Shown here: one piece after another, positions 1 through 12,000 of the stretch
Position numbering within the stretch: the first letter of the stretch is position 1
Layout: each line of letters begins with the position of its first letter
From: Varanus komodoensis
Lineage: Eukaryota > Chordata > Lepidosauria > Squamata > Varanidae
Assembly: GCF_004798865.1 (NCBI RefSeq)
Contig: NW_025335941.1
Location: 13,158,066-13,222,065, forward strand
DNA length: 64,000 bases
Direction of reading: 5' to 3'
Notes under the pieces: generated by a model
What the model was told of the DNA's origin: nothing
What the model saw: the letters and a program-made list of their open reading frames with translations, nothing else
The model's database searches: none
Position numbers and translations under genes: made by a program

Positions 1-2923
1 AAGGATGCTTTTTTAATTTAAATATGCACTTCTGTTTCACCTCTCTTCTGTTGTGGGGCTCAAGGTGGCTGCATGCAGTTCCCTGGTGGTCTTTGCTCCA
101 AACACTAACCAGACCCACATAAGGATATTAGAAAATTCCACAATGGACACAAATGAGTTTGAATTTCTGTGAATACAAGCTGTGGGTTCTGCAGCAGCCT
201 GGCTTTTTCCAGGTATTGTGGATTTCACAGACATGCTGCCTTTTTTCCAAATTGTCATAGTTTTACCCCAAATTCAGTTGCAGAAAAATATGAAACATAA
301 AGGAAACCCATCAACTGGAAATGTGTATTTTCCCCAATATGCATTTTGTGCAATTTTAGAAGTGCAAATTTGCACATACATGAAGTTGCAACAAATGCAT
401 ATGACTCGATTTATTCAATGAGTGGATAATGAAATGAAAGGGACCTGAAAATCCAGAAAATGCAGACAGACCAGATTTTACAGAATCTGTACAATCCTAG
501 ATCCAGATCTGCTCAGCTTCAGCTAGGAGACTGCCTCATGTGCTTCCCATACGTGGGATGTTCTCTCTATTCCTTACACTGTCTACAGCCGTATGTGGCA
601 TGAAGCCCTAATTTCAGAAGACTTCTGTAAGCCATCAGACTTCTGGCAAGTCCAATATGTCCCTCCCCTCTTGGTGGGAAGTGAGAAAAAGGGGGCTTTA
701 GAAAAAGAGAGAAGGGGATGATTTACCCACTTTGATTTTAGTTCCATCTTTGGTGTTGGCATTGCCCACTGTTGGTGGTTGACATCTTAAATATGGCTTT
801 TAAGGGAATGTTGTCCTTGACTGAGAAAAGATTTACCACTCCTGCCCTACATCATTTATAATTTTAGAAAATGTTCTTGCTGAATTACTATATCATAGCC
901 TTTCTCTAAAATTGGCCTAGAAGAACAAATAACTCATTATTGGTCATTATGATTTTCAGTAGAAAAATAACTAGTTAAAATGTAATAAAATAGGTCATCA
1001 GTCAGGGTCTGCTGCTAAAGGTCAGTCCTAAGGTAAAAGTCTTAACAGCATTTTGGAATAATGCTCAGGCAAATCTCCAGGAGAGAAGATTTGAGCAATT
1101 GTGAAGTAGTGTCTGTGTTTTTCACTTTGTCCAGAAATTTAAAACATTATTGGTTTCAATGGGATACACAGAAAGATGTGATTCCAAACAGTGAGGGGTG
1201 GATTAGGCTGAAAGAACTCTTAGCTTAAACCAGCACTTTCCAATATGCTTGCAAGCTGGAGCAAATGCTGAAGCACTGTCATAATGAACACCAAAGTTTC
1301 CTACTACCTTTAAGAGTCTGGCCATCAGTTTTCCCACTGCTTGAACTTTAGGAGCAATCATCCAGAACAGATCTATTCAGAGTGCATCCTACAAGATTAC
1401 AAATGTATGGACGATTCTTGCTGGCTTTGAGCCTGACACACTATTGCTGCCTCCTTATTAGATGATGGTAAAACACAGTGATAGATCCAACATCATCCCA
1501 GAACTGTGAACATGCTCAACTGTAGGAGATAGGACTTCTCAACCATAAGGGTTTTCCTTCCCAATTCGCAAGAATGTCAGTAGCTAGTGGAATTTTTTGT
1601 GAATTCAGCTTCAGTTGCTGTAAGGCCAGAGATAGAATTCACCCAAGAAGGGGAGAGAATGAATTAGTTGTCACCAGAACACTGATGGCACTGAATTCTC
1701 TGCCTCTTTATAGTTTCATCCAATAGTTTCATGTGACCAAGCAGGAAAGGGAGCAAGACATCCTCACTGTGGGAGCCAGCAAGAAAAGATATATTTTATT
1801 TATTTAAAAATTTTCTGTACTGTCCCATCACAGATGTCTCGGGACGGTTTACAACAGATTAATACAATACAATAAAAATAGAAATAAAATCAATGGATTT
1901 GATGAACAACCCACCTGAGACTTTCCAGTAAGTGTGAACAGTTCTACAAATGTGTGCCATAATGTCATAATTAGCCATACCAAAAGTTGCAGAAAGGCTA
2001 TAGTTTCCCTTGAATTGAATTTCATTCATTGAGGGTATAGCATAATTTTGATGTTGCACATGCTCTGTTGAAGAGCACCGCTCAGGCGTCATGGTGTTGT
2101 CATTCTGCTGTGTGAGAGGACTGGCTTTGGTGCAAGGGGTTCTTTCTTTGCTTTCCCAGGCTTGGAACCCAATCCAAGATCATTTCATGGAATCTAAGCA
2201 AAGGCAGGCTCTTGCATCATTTTTCTGTCTCCAAGGCTGGAGATGCAGCCCTGAGAAGGTTCAGTTTTGACACACAAATGAGCATTCCTCAAGGAGAAGG
2301 GATGCAAAGCAATTCCTGGAGGTGTGTGTATGTGTAGGGTTTTTGTTTTTGTTGTGCTGGTTATAGCTATTTCTAGATAAATGAGATGGAAGCATAACAT
2401 CAAAGGTACTGTTTGGTTTACTCAACGCCATTGTCAAAATGCATTATAAATTTTTTACAGGGAATCCGTAGGCACAGTTAATACATTTACAAATGCATCT
2501 TTTTAATTATAAATCATTATTTCATTAATACGCAGACTTGCTTTTCTTTAGGAAGCCATCTGCCTCTACTGTGACACAAACCAATGCTTGTAATGTTTCA
2601 TTTATAGCTCCTTTTATCCTGGAGAATCCAAAATCATAATAACATCAAAGTGCTATACAGGAAGAACCTTATGAATGAAGTGGAACAGCATTTTTCAATG
2701 AGTCTGCTAGCTGTTTAGCAACGTTATATAATAGTGATGCTGGGGCAGAAGAGTGCCAGACAAACAAAACTATGTTGTACACTTTCCCACACTGTTCCCA
2801 TTTCCCCCTTGGGGGATGATTCCTTTGGATAATTCTAACAGCTTATGTTTGCCACTGAAACCTGAAAAATAGTGAGACAAATTGATTGATTCTATGCCCT
2901 TCTTGTTTTTTTTTCTCATTTAG
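1..2923 (+). other. VPS26C intron 1 (3' part)
   Basis: No exon was found here; in particular there is no ATG exon encoding the expected 19-residue N-terminus. A LINE tail at 1787-1900 is the only repeat I recognise. Confidence 0.7.
1787..1900 (-). mobile_element. CR1/L2-type LINE 3' tail fragment
   Basis: The stretch begins with TATTTTATTTATTT and contains CTGTCCCATCACAG and CGGGACGGTTTACAACA. It is the complement of a decayed tail of the type seen at 57975-58090 (…GAACCGCCCCGAGGC…). The family name is tentative. Confidence 0.45.
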
Positions 2924-3067
2924 GAAATTCTCACTGGAGTGGTAGTCATAACAAGCAAAGATGCACTTCAGCACCAGGGTGTCTCATTAACAATGGAAGG
3001 ATCTGTAAATCTACAGCTCAGTGCCAAAAGTGTTGGTGTATTTGAAGCCTTCTACAATTCTGTTAAG
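2924..3067 (+). CDS. VPS26C: VPS26C coding exon 2 (48 aa)
   Basis: The acceptor follows a T-rich tract ending TTTAG, and the donor is AAG|GTACAA. The exon is phase 0 to 0 and starts EILTGVVVITSK, which matches the first arrestin-like strands of VPS26C. Confidence 0.96.
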
Positions 3068-6000
3068 GTACAAATAGTAAAAGTCATATGTATGGAAAGC
3101 CTTCCTAAACCTATTCTGTATATAAATCTGTGTACCGTATTTTTTGTTCTATAAGAAGCACTCCCCCCCCCCCCAAAAGTAAGAGGAAATGTCTGTGCAT
3201 CTTACAGCGAATGTGTGTGTGCCTGACGCCCGGGACGCTGCCTGGCCAGCATGCGCTTGGCGCGCGCTGCTCCGCCCCCTCCCGGCGCAGGTGAGAGCTG
3301 TGCCGCTCAGTGGCAGCAGTGCGGAGGAGGAGGCGGAGCCGCAGGCTTTAACCCACTGGCCGCACGGAGAGATGGGACTGCTCACCCCCACTGCCCGGGA
3401 AGACCTGTCGCTGCCGCGCCGCCCGGAAGACCACCGCCGGCACACTGTCGGCCTGGCTGCACCATGTGGCACCACCTGGCCGGCACACGCTCGGCGCACC
3501 CTGCTCCGTCCCCCCTCCGGCGCAGGTGAGAGCTGTGCCACTCAGGGGGAGTGGTGCAGAGGAGGAGGAGCCGCGGGCTTTAACCCGCTGGCCGCATGGA
3601 GGGACGGACGCTCACCCCCACCGCCTGGGAAGACCTGCCTCTGCCGCGCCGCCCAGAAGACCACCGCTGGCACGCTGCCAGCCCGGCTGCTCCACACCTA
3701 GCCGGCACGCACTCGGCGCGCCCTGCTCCACCCCCCTCCTCCGGCGCAGGCGAGAGCTGTTAATCACACGTTGGTGTGTGTTTTCAAATGGCAACCCGTT
3801 TTTTAATGAAGCCCATGGGGAAGTGATGGGGAATGTGCCTGTGATTATCAGGAAGCTTTCCATAGATCCCTCCTCTAAAAACTAGGTGCGTCTTAAAGAG
3901 CGAAAAATACGGTATATAAGGTATGAAAGGAAAATGTCATGATTTCTGCCTTTTTTCTGTTTATGTAATGATTCGCTGTATAACTAATCATCTGAAAAAA
4001 CAAAACTCAGCAACCTGCTCCTTAGTCATTTACCATGCCCAGAATATAATACCATGTCCAGCATACTAAGCTGAGATATGCATGAGTTCCTTTTCCTATT
4101 CATACAGTCCCTTCATAGAATACAGTAATCAAGGTAGGAAATCTAACTAGAATTTTCTGGTTTATGTAAACCAGCAAATAACATAGTTCCTGTAAGCCAT
4201 CCTGGGATGATTTTTGTATAAGACGAGATACAAATATTTCAAATAATAAATAAATAAATAAAATATTACGAAGCAGCTCAGCTATTAAACCATGGCCTGA
4301 ATTGCTTTAATAACTTGATTTGTTATGAAACTGGTAACCATGGTTTCCTAGTTTGGAGGATTCATGGTGCTATGGTTATTTGGAGACTTACTGCTTTATT
4401 CATAGATTGAGCAACCCAGATAAGGCTTGTACATATTTCTGTTTAAGCTGAGATATGATTGATCAACTTATGTCAACAATTTGCCAGGAATATACTAGCA
4501 TAACCTACAGTACTTTAGAGTGGATTACTCCAGTTTTCCACTGTTTGCATGTCTGTCTGGTGGTTGAGAGAATTTGCACTGGAATTGTTCCATGCTTTTA
4601 TGGGGCATTAGTGAAGGAAGGGTTGAATTCATGAATCAGAAGAAGCAGGTACATAGGAAGAAAAGGAGGACTAGCCAGTATGCAGAGATACCTCTACCCT
4701 TACTCCTGATTTGTAAGCCTTCAGTAGTTATTTGAGGTACTCTTCCTATAACCATGGAGGATGAAATTAGTTTAAACAGGTAGTATGATTCCAGCTGAGC
4801 AAGTTTGTATGGAAGTGACTGCCTAAAACATCAGTCAGTTATGCTGCCAGCTAATGAAATATCCTTTTTTAAAACTTAAAATTGTAACTGAAGTGCTTAA
4901 AAGACACAGCTTTTCAGAACAAAGAAAAGGATATAAAGAATCCTCACTTCATAAGCTAGCAAATGCAACCCTCAGTTCTAATCTGAACAGGACTAAACGT
5001 GAGGATGTTTATAAATGGTCCTTCAGGATTTGCTAAAAACTGAATAAAACTTAACTTCCCAATTTTAAAAACATTTAAAATATATTTTCTTTTTATTTCC
5101 AAAACTACTGTGTTATGTAAAGCACTCAGGCAGTAGGAACAGATGAAAGAAGGAAGAACATCGTTGGTTCACAATGCTTAGTTAAAACCAGGAATGGCAT
5201 CAAGGTTCCACTGGGGTGGGGGGGGGGGGGAATGTCTTCAGAAAAGTTCCATGACCAAAAAAGTTTGGAAATTGCTGCACTAGAGAGACCAATCTGGAAC
5301 CAGTGATTACACTGATCACTTGATTTTAAGCCTTCATCCTTGCCATCTTTTCTATCAGTATGCATTGCTGGCTGGCTGCCCTCAAAGCCTCTATAGCCTG
5401 TTGGTGGCTTCCTCTCAGGCCATAAGTGTTATGGATTGGTAGAGCAGCGAATGTTGAATGTGTAAATACTTTGAAGCAAAGGTAATCTGATTTCTAGTGA
5501 TACAGGACAATGTGAGGGAGCTGCTGCAATTTTGTTGTATTAGTCCAGACCCTTGCAGTTCTGTTAGTGATTGTTTCAGCTTGGAACTTTTTGGAGAAAA
5601 GGCCGGATAGTGGTTAATCAGGCAGCTAACTTAATCTGTATTGCACATAAAAAGGGGGGATATTGTTTATGTGCTTATAATACTTATATACCAGTTGATA
5701 TAGCAAGTAAGTTTTCAAAGGGTGTTTGAAATATGCTGCATTTTATGTCTCTTGAATCATGAGAAGGTACTCCAGAGTGGGTGGTGCTGCCAAGAAGGCT
5801 CCTGTGCATGATACTACATGACAACATTCAGTTGCCATGGAATTCTCAGTAAGGCCTCCTTGGGTGCATACGGGGCAAACAATCTGCAAGGAATCCTGGT
5901 CCTGAATTGTTTACTTTGAATGTTGACAGCAGAAACTTGAATGTTAACCAGTAGCTAACAAGCATCCAATGAAGTTCTTTCAACACAAGTACAATATGTA

Positions 6001-9000
6001 TATGGCTAGGTGCCCCTCTGAGCATCCTGCTGCAGCATTCTGTATTAGATGCAGCTTCCAAACAAGATGTAAAGCCAGCCCCACATACAACATGTTACAG
6101 TAGTCTAAAGCATGCACTTACCAGTGCATGAACCAGAGTGGGTGGGGTATTTGGCACACTGCTTAAGTTGGTAGTGGATCCTTCAGGTTAGTAAGGACAC
6201 TTGGGCCTCCAATGACTAGGATGAATCCAGGAGCAGCCCCAAACAATGTGCCTGTTCCTTCAGAATCAGTTTTACCCTTATCCAAAGCAGGTACAATCCA
6301 ATTCATGAACCTGGTAACTGTTACTCTGTTGGAACGCTGGTGCTTGAACTTGAAGTCAAGCACTTTTAAGGGTAAAATGAATTCCATTAAACTTTTCCAT
6401 TTCCTTCTCTGTTTCTCCAGCCTATTCAACTTATTAACAATACTGTAGAAATGGTGAAACCTGGAAAACTGCCCAGTGGTAAAACAGAAATTCCTTTTGA
6501 GTTTCCATTGCAAGTGAAGGGAAACAAAATTCTTTATGAAACTTACCATGGAGTGTTTGTCAATATCCAGGTAAAAATGATTTTCAGTTTGGTAGTGGGG
6601 CAACATTGAGAACTGACTTCCTACATTTTCTTTCTCTCATGGTGCTATTCTTCATAATTGGAACTGTCTGCATTCTCTATGGAGGAGTATTGCTGTTCAT
6701 TTGACAAGAATTCAGGTCACTTTTTGGTTGGACCCATCCTTTTAAACCAAAATTTACACTGTCTTTGCAGAAAATGCAAGAGATGCTTCTCTCTTCCTTC
6801 TGCCCTTTTCATTCCTCTGAGGAGGTCTGACATAGCCAAGACATTCAGCAAACCAGAAAAACTTACCATAAAATAATTGATGGATGATGATGTATCAATT
6901 ACCTGTTTTTTACTTTTCTTCCTAGTGCTTTGGGTAGGAAACTCTCCCATGCCACCTTGACTAGGTGAATCATGACATTTATATTTGTAGCATGTTAGAT
7001 TAAAAATAAATCTGCATATATCGTAGCACCCCAATGTCTTAGCAGTTTTCTATTATTCATTTAGTACAGATCTGCATAGAACACTACAAATTCATGAATA
7101 AATATGGTTTGGCTGAACCAGCCTTTGGACATGGATTATTTCAACAGGTTCTTCCTCAATATTAAATTCAGCCTGATTTGAGGTCTATCCTGTGGTTAGT
7201 AACTTTTGTATGTCCCATGATGGATATCTCCTTACACCAAATGGAAATGCAAAATTAGGTTCTTACTGTGATGTTCTGTTCCAAATCAGTTTATTGGAGA
7301 CTCCATATGGGAACTGACAATCACTTTAATCATATTACATATGTTGATAGATGGGTTTTGTCTGTTCATTCAGTTGCCACTACATCATCATCTTTTATTT
7401 TTTGTCTCAATCACTGCTATGAGAACATAAGAAAGAGCCATGCTGGATCAGACCAGTTTGGTTTTAACCACCCTAAAAAGTTTAGTGTCATCAGCAAACT
7501 TGGCTGCCTCACTGCTTAGTCCTAATTCCAGATCATTTGCAAACAGGTTGAAAAACATTGGTCTTAATACAGAACTGGTGGGACTCCACTGCTATCTGAA
7601 AGCGCTATTAGAAAAAAATGGCTGGAAGGAACTACTGAGGCCATGACCAAGGCAAAAAGCCTAATTGTCTGTTCCTTGCCTGTTCTAGGCAATGAGAGAC
7701 GTTAACTGAGCATCATATTGAAATGGAATTTTACTTTAAATACCCAACTTCCCATTTGCACATGTATCATCCAGAAGCTTTCTTCCAAAATACAAGGAGT
7801 TAAAATATTTATTCTTAGATCTTGTCTTACTGCTTTGACATTCTGAGGTTGTAAATTAGGTTGTTTCCTTTGGAATTGTGTCTTTGAGAATCATTGCTAC
7901 ACTGCAGTGAGTGGACTTCAATTTTTCCTTTGACAATGGACATATTTGTGCAGAACATATAGATTTAAATGTTTTCAACAGAGGTTTGAAGGCAAGCTTA
8001 ATTACGGCTTGAGACAAATATGAAGTTTATTTTTTAGATACAGTGAACTGTGTCTTGCCAGGCCAGTGGGCTGCTGTGGCAATTGTTTGAAATGTACCCA
8101 CATTGAAATGTATTGTTGTTGTTAGTCGGGAAGTCGAGTCTGACCCATCGCTACCCCATGGACAACATTCCTCCAGGCCTTCCTGTCCTCCACCATCTCC
8201 CGGAGTCCACCTAAGCTCACACCAACTGCCCCAGTGACTCCATCTAGCCACCTCATCCTCTGCCGCCCCCTTCTTCTTTTGCCATTTATTGTTTCCAGCA
8301 TTAGGCTCTTCTCCAGGGAGTCCTTCCTTCTCATTAAGTGGCCAGAGTATTTGAGTTTCATCTTCACTATCTGGCCTTCTAAAGAGAGTCAGGGTTGATC
8401 TCCTCTAGGGTTGAAATGTATAATAGTTGCCTAAGCTAACTAAGATACATTCTATCTCCATTACATTTTGCTTATATCGTAAATTGATTTGATCTGTACT
8501 TGTGTACAAAATGTTTTCTTGTACCAACATTACAGTGCAGCACAGGAGCCTCTTTGAGCCCTTGGTGTTAGTTCTCCACTTTGACTTACTGCTCTGATAG
8601 TGTAGACTTACAAATCTGATTTATTTGTAGTGTTCTTTTGAAAGTAAAACAAAACTAGCAAAACTTTTTAGGGTATTTTGGGGTACATCCAACCCCTTTT
8701 ATTATGTACAAGGGCCTAGTATTTCACTATTCATTTTTCTTTTTCCCCCTTTTTTGGGGTGTTAGCCCATTGAGATGCTTAAGCTAACATTTTGGGGTGC
8801 ATTATATCTCAATAGATTTTGTGTTACACAGTGTAGAGATACAAGTAAAATTTATCAATACTATCTAGTTCTTAATCATTGGACACCCATTAGCAGATTG
8901 ATACTGTCAATGGAAATGTGTATGAGAGTTAAAATGAAATTACTTATTTATTTACAGTATTTATATGCCACTCCATATCAAAGCAGATTCCGATGCTTTG

Positions 9001-12000
9001 AGCAGTGCAAAGCTAAAAGAAGTAAAAGAATAAAAAACAATACTTTGAAAACAAAATCAGCAAGAAAGGCTTTACAAATGTCTAGCAGGCATTGAAAACA
9101 GCTCAGTGCTGGTGCCTGCCTAATATTCAGAGGCAGGGAATTTAATAGAAATGGAGCCACTGCATTGACATTTCTTCTCCTGTGGACTCCAGTTGGGCCA
9201 TCAGTCTCTGATGGACCATAAGGAGAGTAGCCTCCAATGACAATAATGACTAGGCAACTTGGTAAAAGGAGAAAGTGCTTTTGGGTGTCCTGGTCTCAGT
9301 TGTTCAGGGTTTTGTACATTAGTACTTTTTCCCCAATGCATTAGGAATGAAAGAATCAAACAAGGAATTGGTATTTTGTGATTCCTCAGTTGTTTTATGG
9401 TAATTTTGGGGGGGCTGTTCCTCCTATTATCTTGGCTATGCCAGACCTCCTTAGAGAGAATGAAAAGAATTAGGGCAGAAGAAAGGGAGAACCATCTCTT
9501 GCATTTTCTATAGGGGGAAAAAAAGAACTGGCCCAGAAATGAATGCACAGCCCATGCAGTTCTTCAGCAAGCTGAAAAGAGGCCATTCCCAACAGCCCGT
9601 GCCCTGGAAAGGCCATTACTTGCTGCATTTTGTGCTAGTTACAACTGCTTAGGAACTTGGAACCAGAAAAGTTCAAGCATAGGGATGTTATGGGAGACCT
9701 TCCTGATCACTATGTGTATGAATGTGGAAGTTGGACAGTGAAGAAAGCTGGCTGGAAGAAAATGGATGTGTTCGAAACATGGCACTGAAGGAGAACTTTC
9801 TGAATCCCCTGGCGTTGACAGAAAGTTGAACAAGTGTGTCCTAAAGCAATTCAAATCAGAATTTGTGCTGATGGAAACATGACAAATCTGAGGCTGCTGT
9901 CCTTCAGGCACTTCATGTAAAAGCAGTAATTATTGGAAAAAGACAATAAGGCTAGGGAAAGTTGAAGGCAAAAAAAAAAAAAAAATAGGGAGAGAGAGGG
10001 AAAACCAAGGATGAGATGGATCAATTCCTTAAAAGAAGCCACAGTCTTTTTACATGAGCCCTACAGGGCTGTCAAGAACAAGCTGTTTCAGAGGGCAATT
10101 ATTCATAGGTTCACCATTTAAGATGGGGGCAACTTGACTGCATGAAACAGCAACATTAATAAATATTAATGAAACCCAGGGAAATCTTAAGCAAGTCCAG
10201 TTTTTTCCCCTAGAAAGTCCATTTGGCAAAATAAGGACCAATTAGTCTATACAACTCTGACCCAGCTTTCACATTACAGCAGCAAACCATGAGTTAGTTA
10301 ACTCATGATTTAATTATCTCATGATTTGCTGGTGTACATGGCTGGCCCTGTTTTCCCAGATTTTTACCATGGGGCACCTTTAGTTATGTGTAGAAGTTGC
10401 TTTAGTTATGTGTAGAAGGGCCATTTTTCTGATTCCATGATAGTGAAAAATCTGGTTTGCTTTTCATCTTCTACAGTATACCCTCCGATGTGACATGCGA
10501 CGCTCTATCCTGGCCAAGGATTTATCTAAGACTTGTGAATTTATTGTCCACTCACCAGTAAGTTTGTTTTTAACAACTGAAACTATTTGTTTAATGCTAT
10601 TTTTCTTTTACCCAGAAGACTCAACAGATCAATACTAAGACACTCAGGATAAAATAATAGTGAATCAGAATTTTGCCTCTTTTCTTTCTGAGCAATTAAG
10701 TTTGTATATGTATTTAGTTGCTTTAAAAGAAATTTCTCATCTTTGAGAGATTTAATAACCGTTTAAAACTTAATTTACCAAATATATTATTACAAGTGAC
10801 AGTGTTCTGAGGTAGAGTTGCCAGAAGGTGGTAATGAAATATTATATAATTGGGATTTTGTAAATTTGAATAATTCATTAGGAGTTGTTTTATCATCCAA
10901 AAACTGTGAGATGAGTCTCATGAGACTAAAGGAGTTTAGGTCAAGTTTTTTCAAACAGTTGTACAGTGTTGCATGGCCAGCTTTTCCTGGAACTGTAGGG
11001 TATATTAAAAATATTTTGATACGATACAGAAATCAGCAAGTCAGTGTGAATAGTTTAATAAATAAATAAATAGTGGGGGGGCAACCTTTGGCTTCTGCAC
11101 AATGAGTATCTTGCATGCAATTAAATATCTTTCAGGATCCTGACAAAGGTGAAACTTAAGCATCATACCTTGGATTAGTGTTGTTATCCTGTCACTGCAA
11201 GGATTCATCCAGTATCAGCTTCACTTTTCTAAGAATATTCTGCTAGTGTTTTATTTAATAACCATGACAAGCTACATCAAAGAAGTTAATTATGAATATA
11301 TGGGGCAGGTGCCTGCTCTTTTACTTATCACTTCAGATGCCCAGTGCTAAAACATCTTAAGATTATTTAACTGTTGGTTGAAGTTGCTCTACTCATTATG
11401 TGTCATTCTTTTCCTCTGGAAGAGCTCTGTCTACTCTAGAAGTTGGGATAGTAATTAATCTTAATACAATGGATTAAAATGATAATGAGAGAGTATTCTG
11501 TAATAATATGTTGTCTAATGTTGGGAGTTAGTGAAATGTGTAATGTCATTATTCAGAGGAAAGCAATGGAGATTTATGTTGGAAAGAACACAGACCTGAG
11601 TCTAGGGCAAATGAAGACAAAAACAAAGTCAAGTTCTACATAGACCACTCCCTAAAAAACCCCACAGAATTTGATCTCTTCTGGAATTAGATAGTGCATT
11701 TATCTCTGAGGTTTTTTTTAAAAAAAAAAACTATATTGAAGCTGTTCCTTGATGCTATGCATAAGGAGAATGCAGTCTTAGGCTGTCCCTCTGCTGTAGG
11801 CTGAGTCATCATACCCAATAAAGACACTGCTCTAACCTTCTCGTTTTCTTGCAGCCCCAGAAAGGCAAGGCAACCCCAAGCCCAGTGGACTTCACTATTA
11901 CCCCTGAAACACTACAGAATGTGAAAGAGGTATTATTTATATTGCTATTTTTTTAGGGAAAAATGCACCCTAAATAATGTCAAACCATGGGTGGGGTGGG

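Larger units (their letters stand above)
3133..3914. mobile_element. GC-rich MITE with about 28-bp inverted ends and TA flanks
   Basis: The left end reads CCGTATTTTTTGTTCTATAA. The right end, read on the other strand, is CCGTATTTTTCGCTCTTTAA; homology continues into AGACGCACCTAG. TA flanks both ends (3133-3134 and 3913-3914), as for Tc1/mariner or other TA-target families. The interior is a GC-rich tandem array unlike the AT-rich surroundings. Long ORFs here are by-products of high GC, not genes. It lies 66 bp after VPS26C exon 2. Confidence 0.75.

Noticed and set aside
1-2923. First coding exon or CpG-island promoter of VPS26C
   Set aside because: No 19-codon ATG exon with the expected N-terminus and no GC-rich promoter-like stretch is present; the exon must lie left of the window.
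3149-3885. Overlapping long ORFs on both strands (up to 170 codons)
   Set aside because: They lie inside the GC-rich MITE array, repeat with its period, overlap in many frames and resemble no protein.
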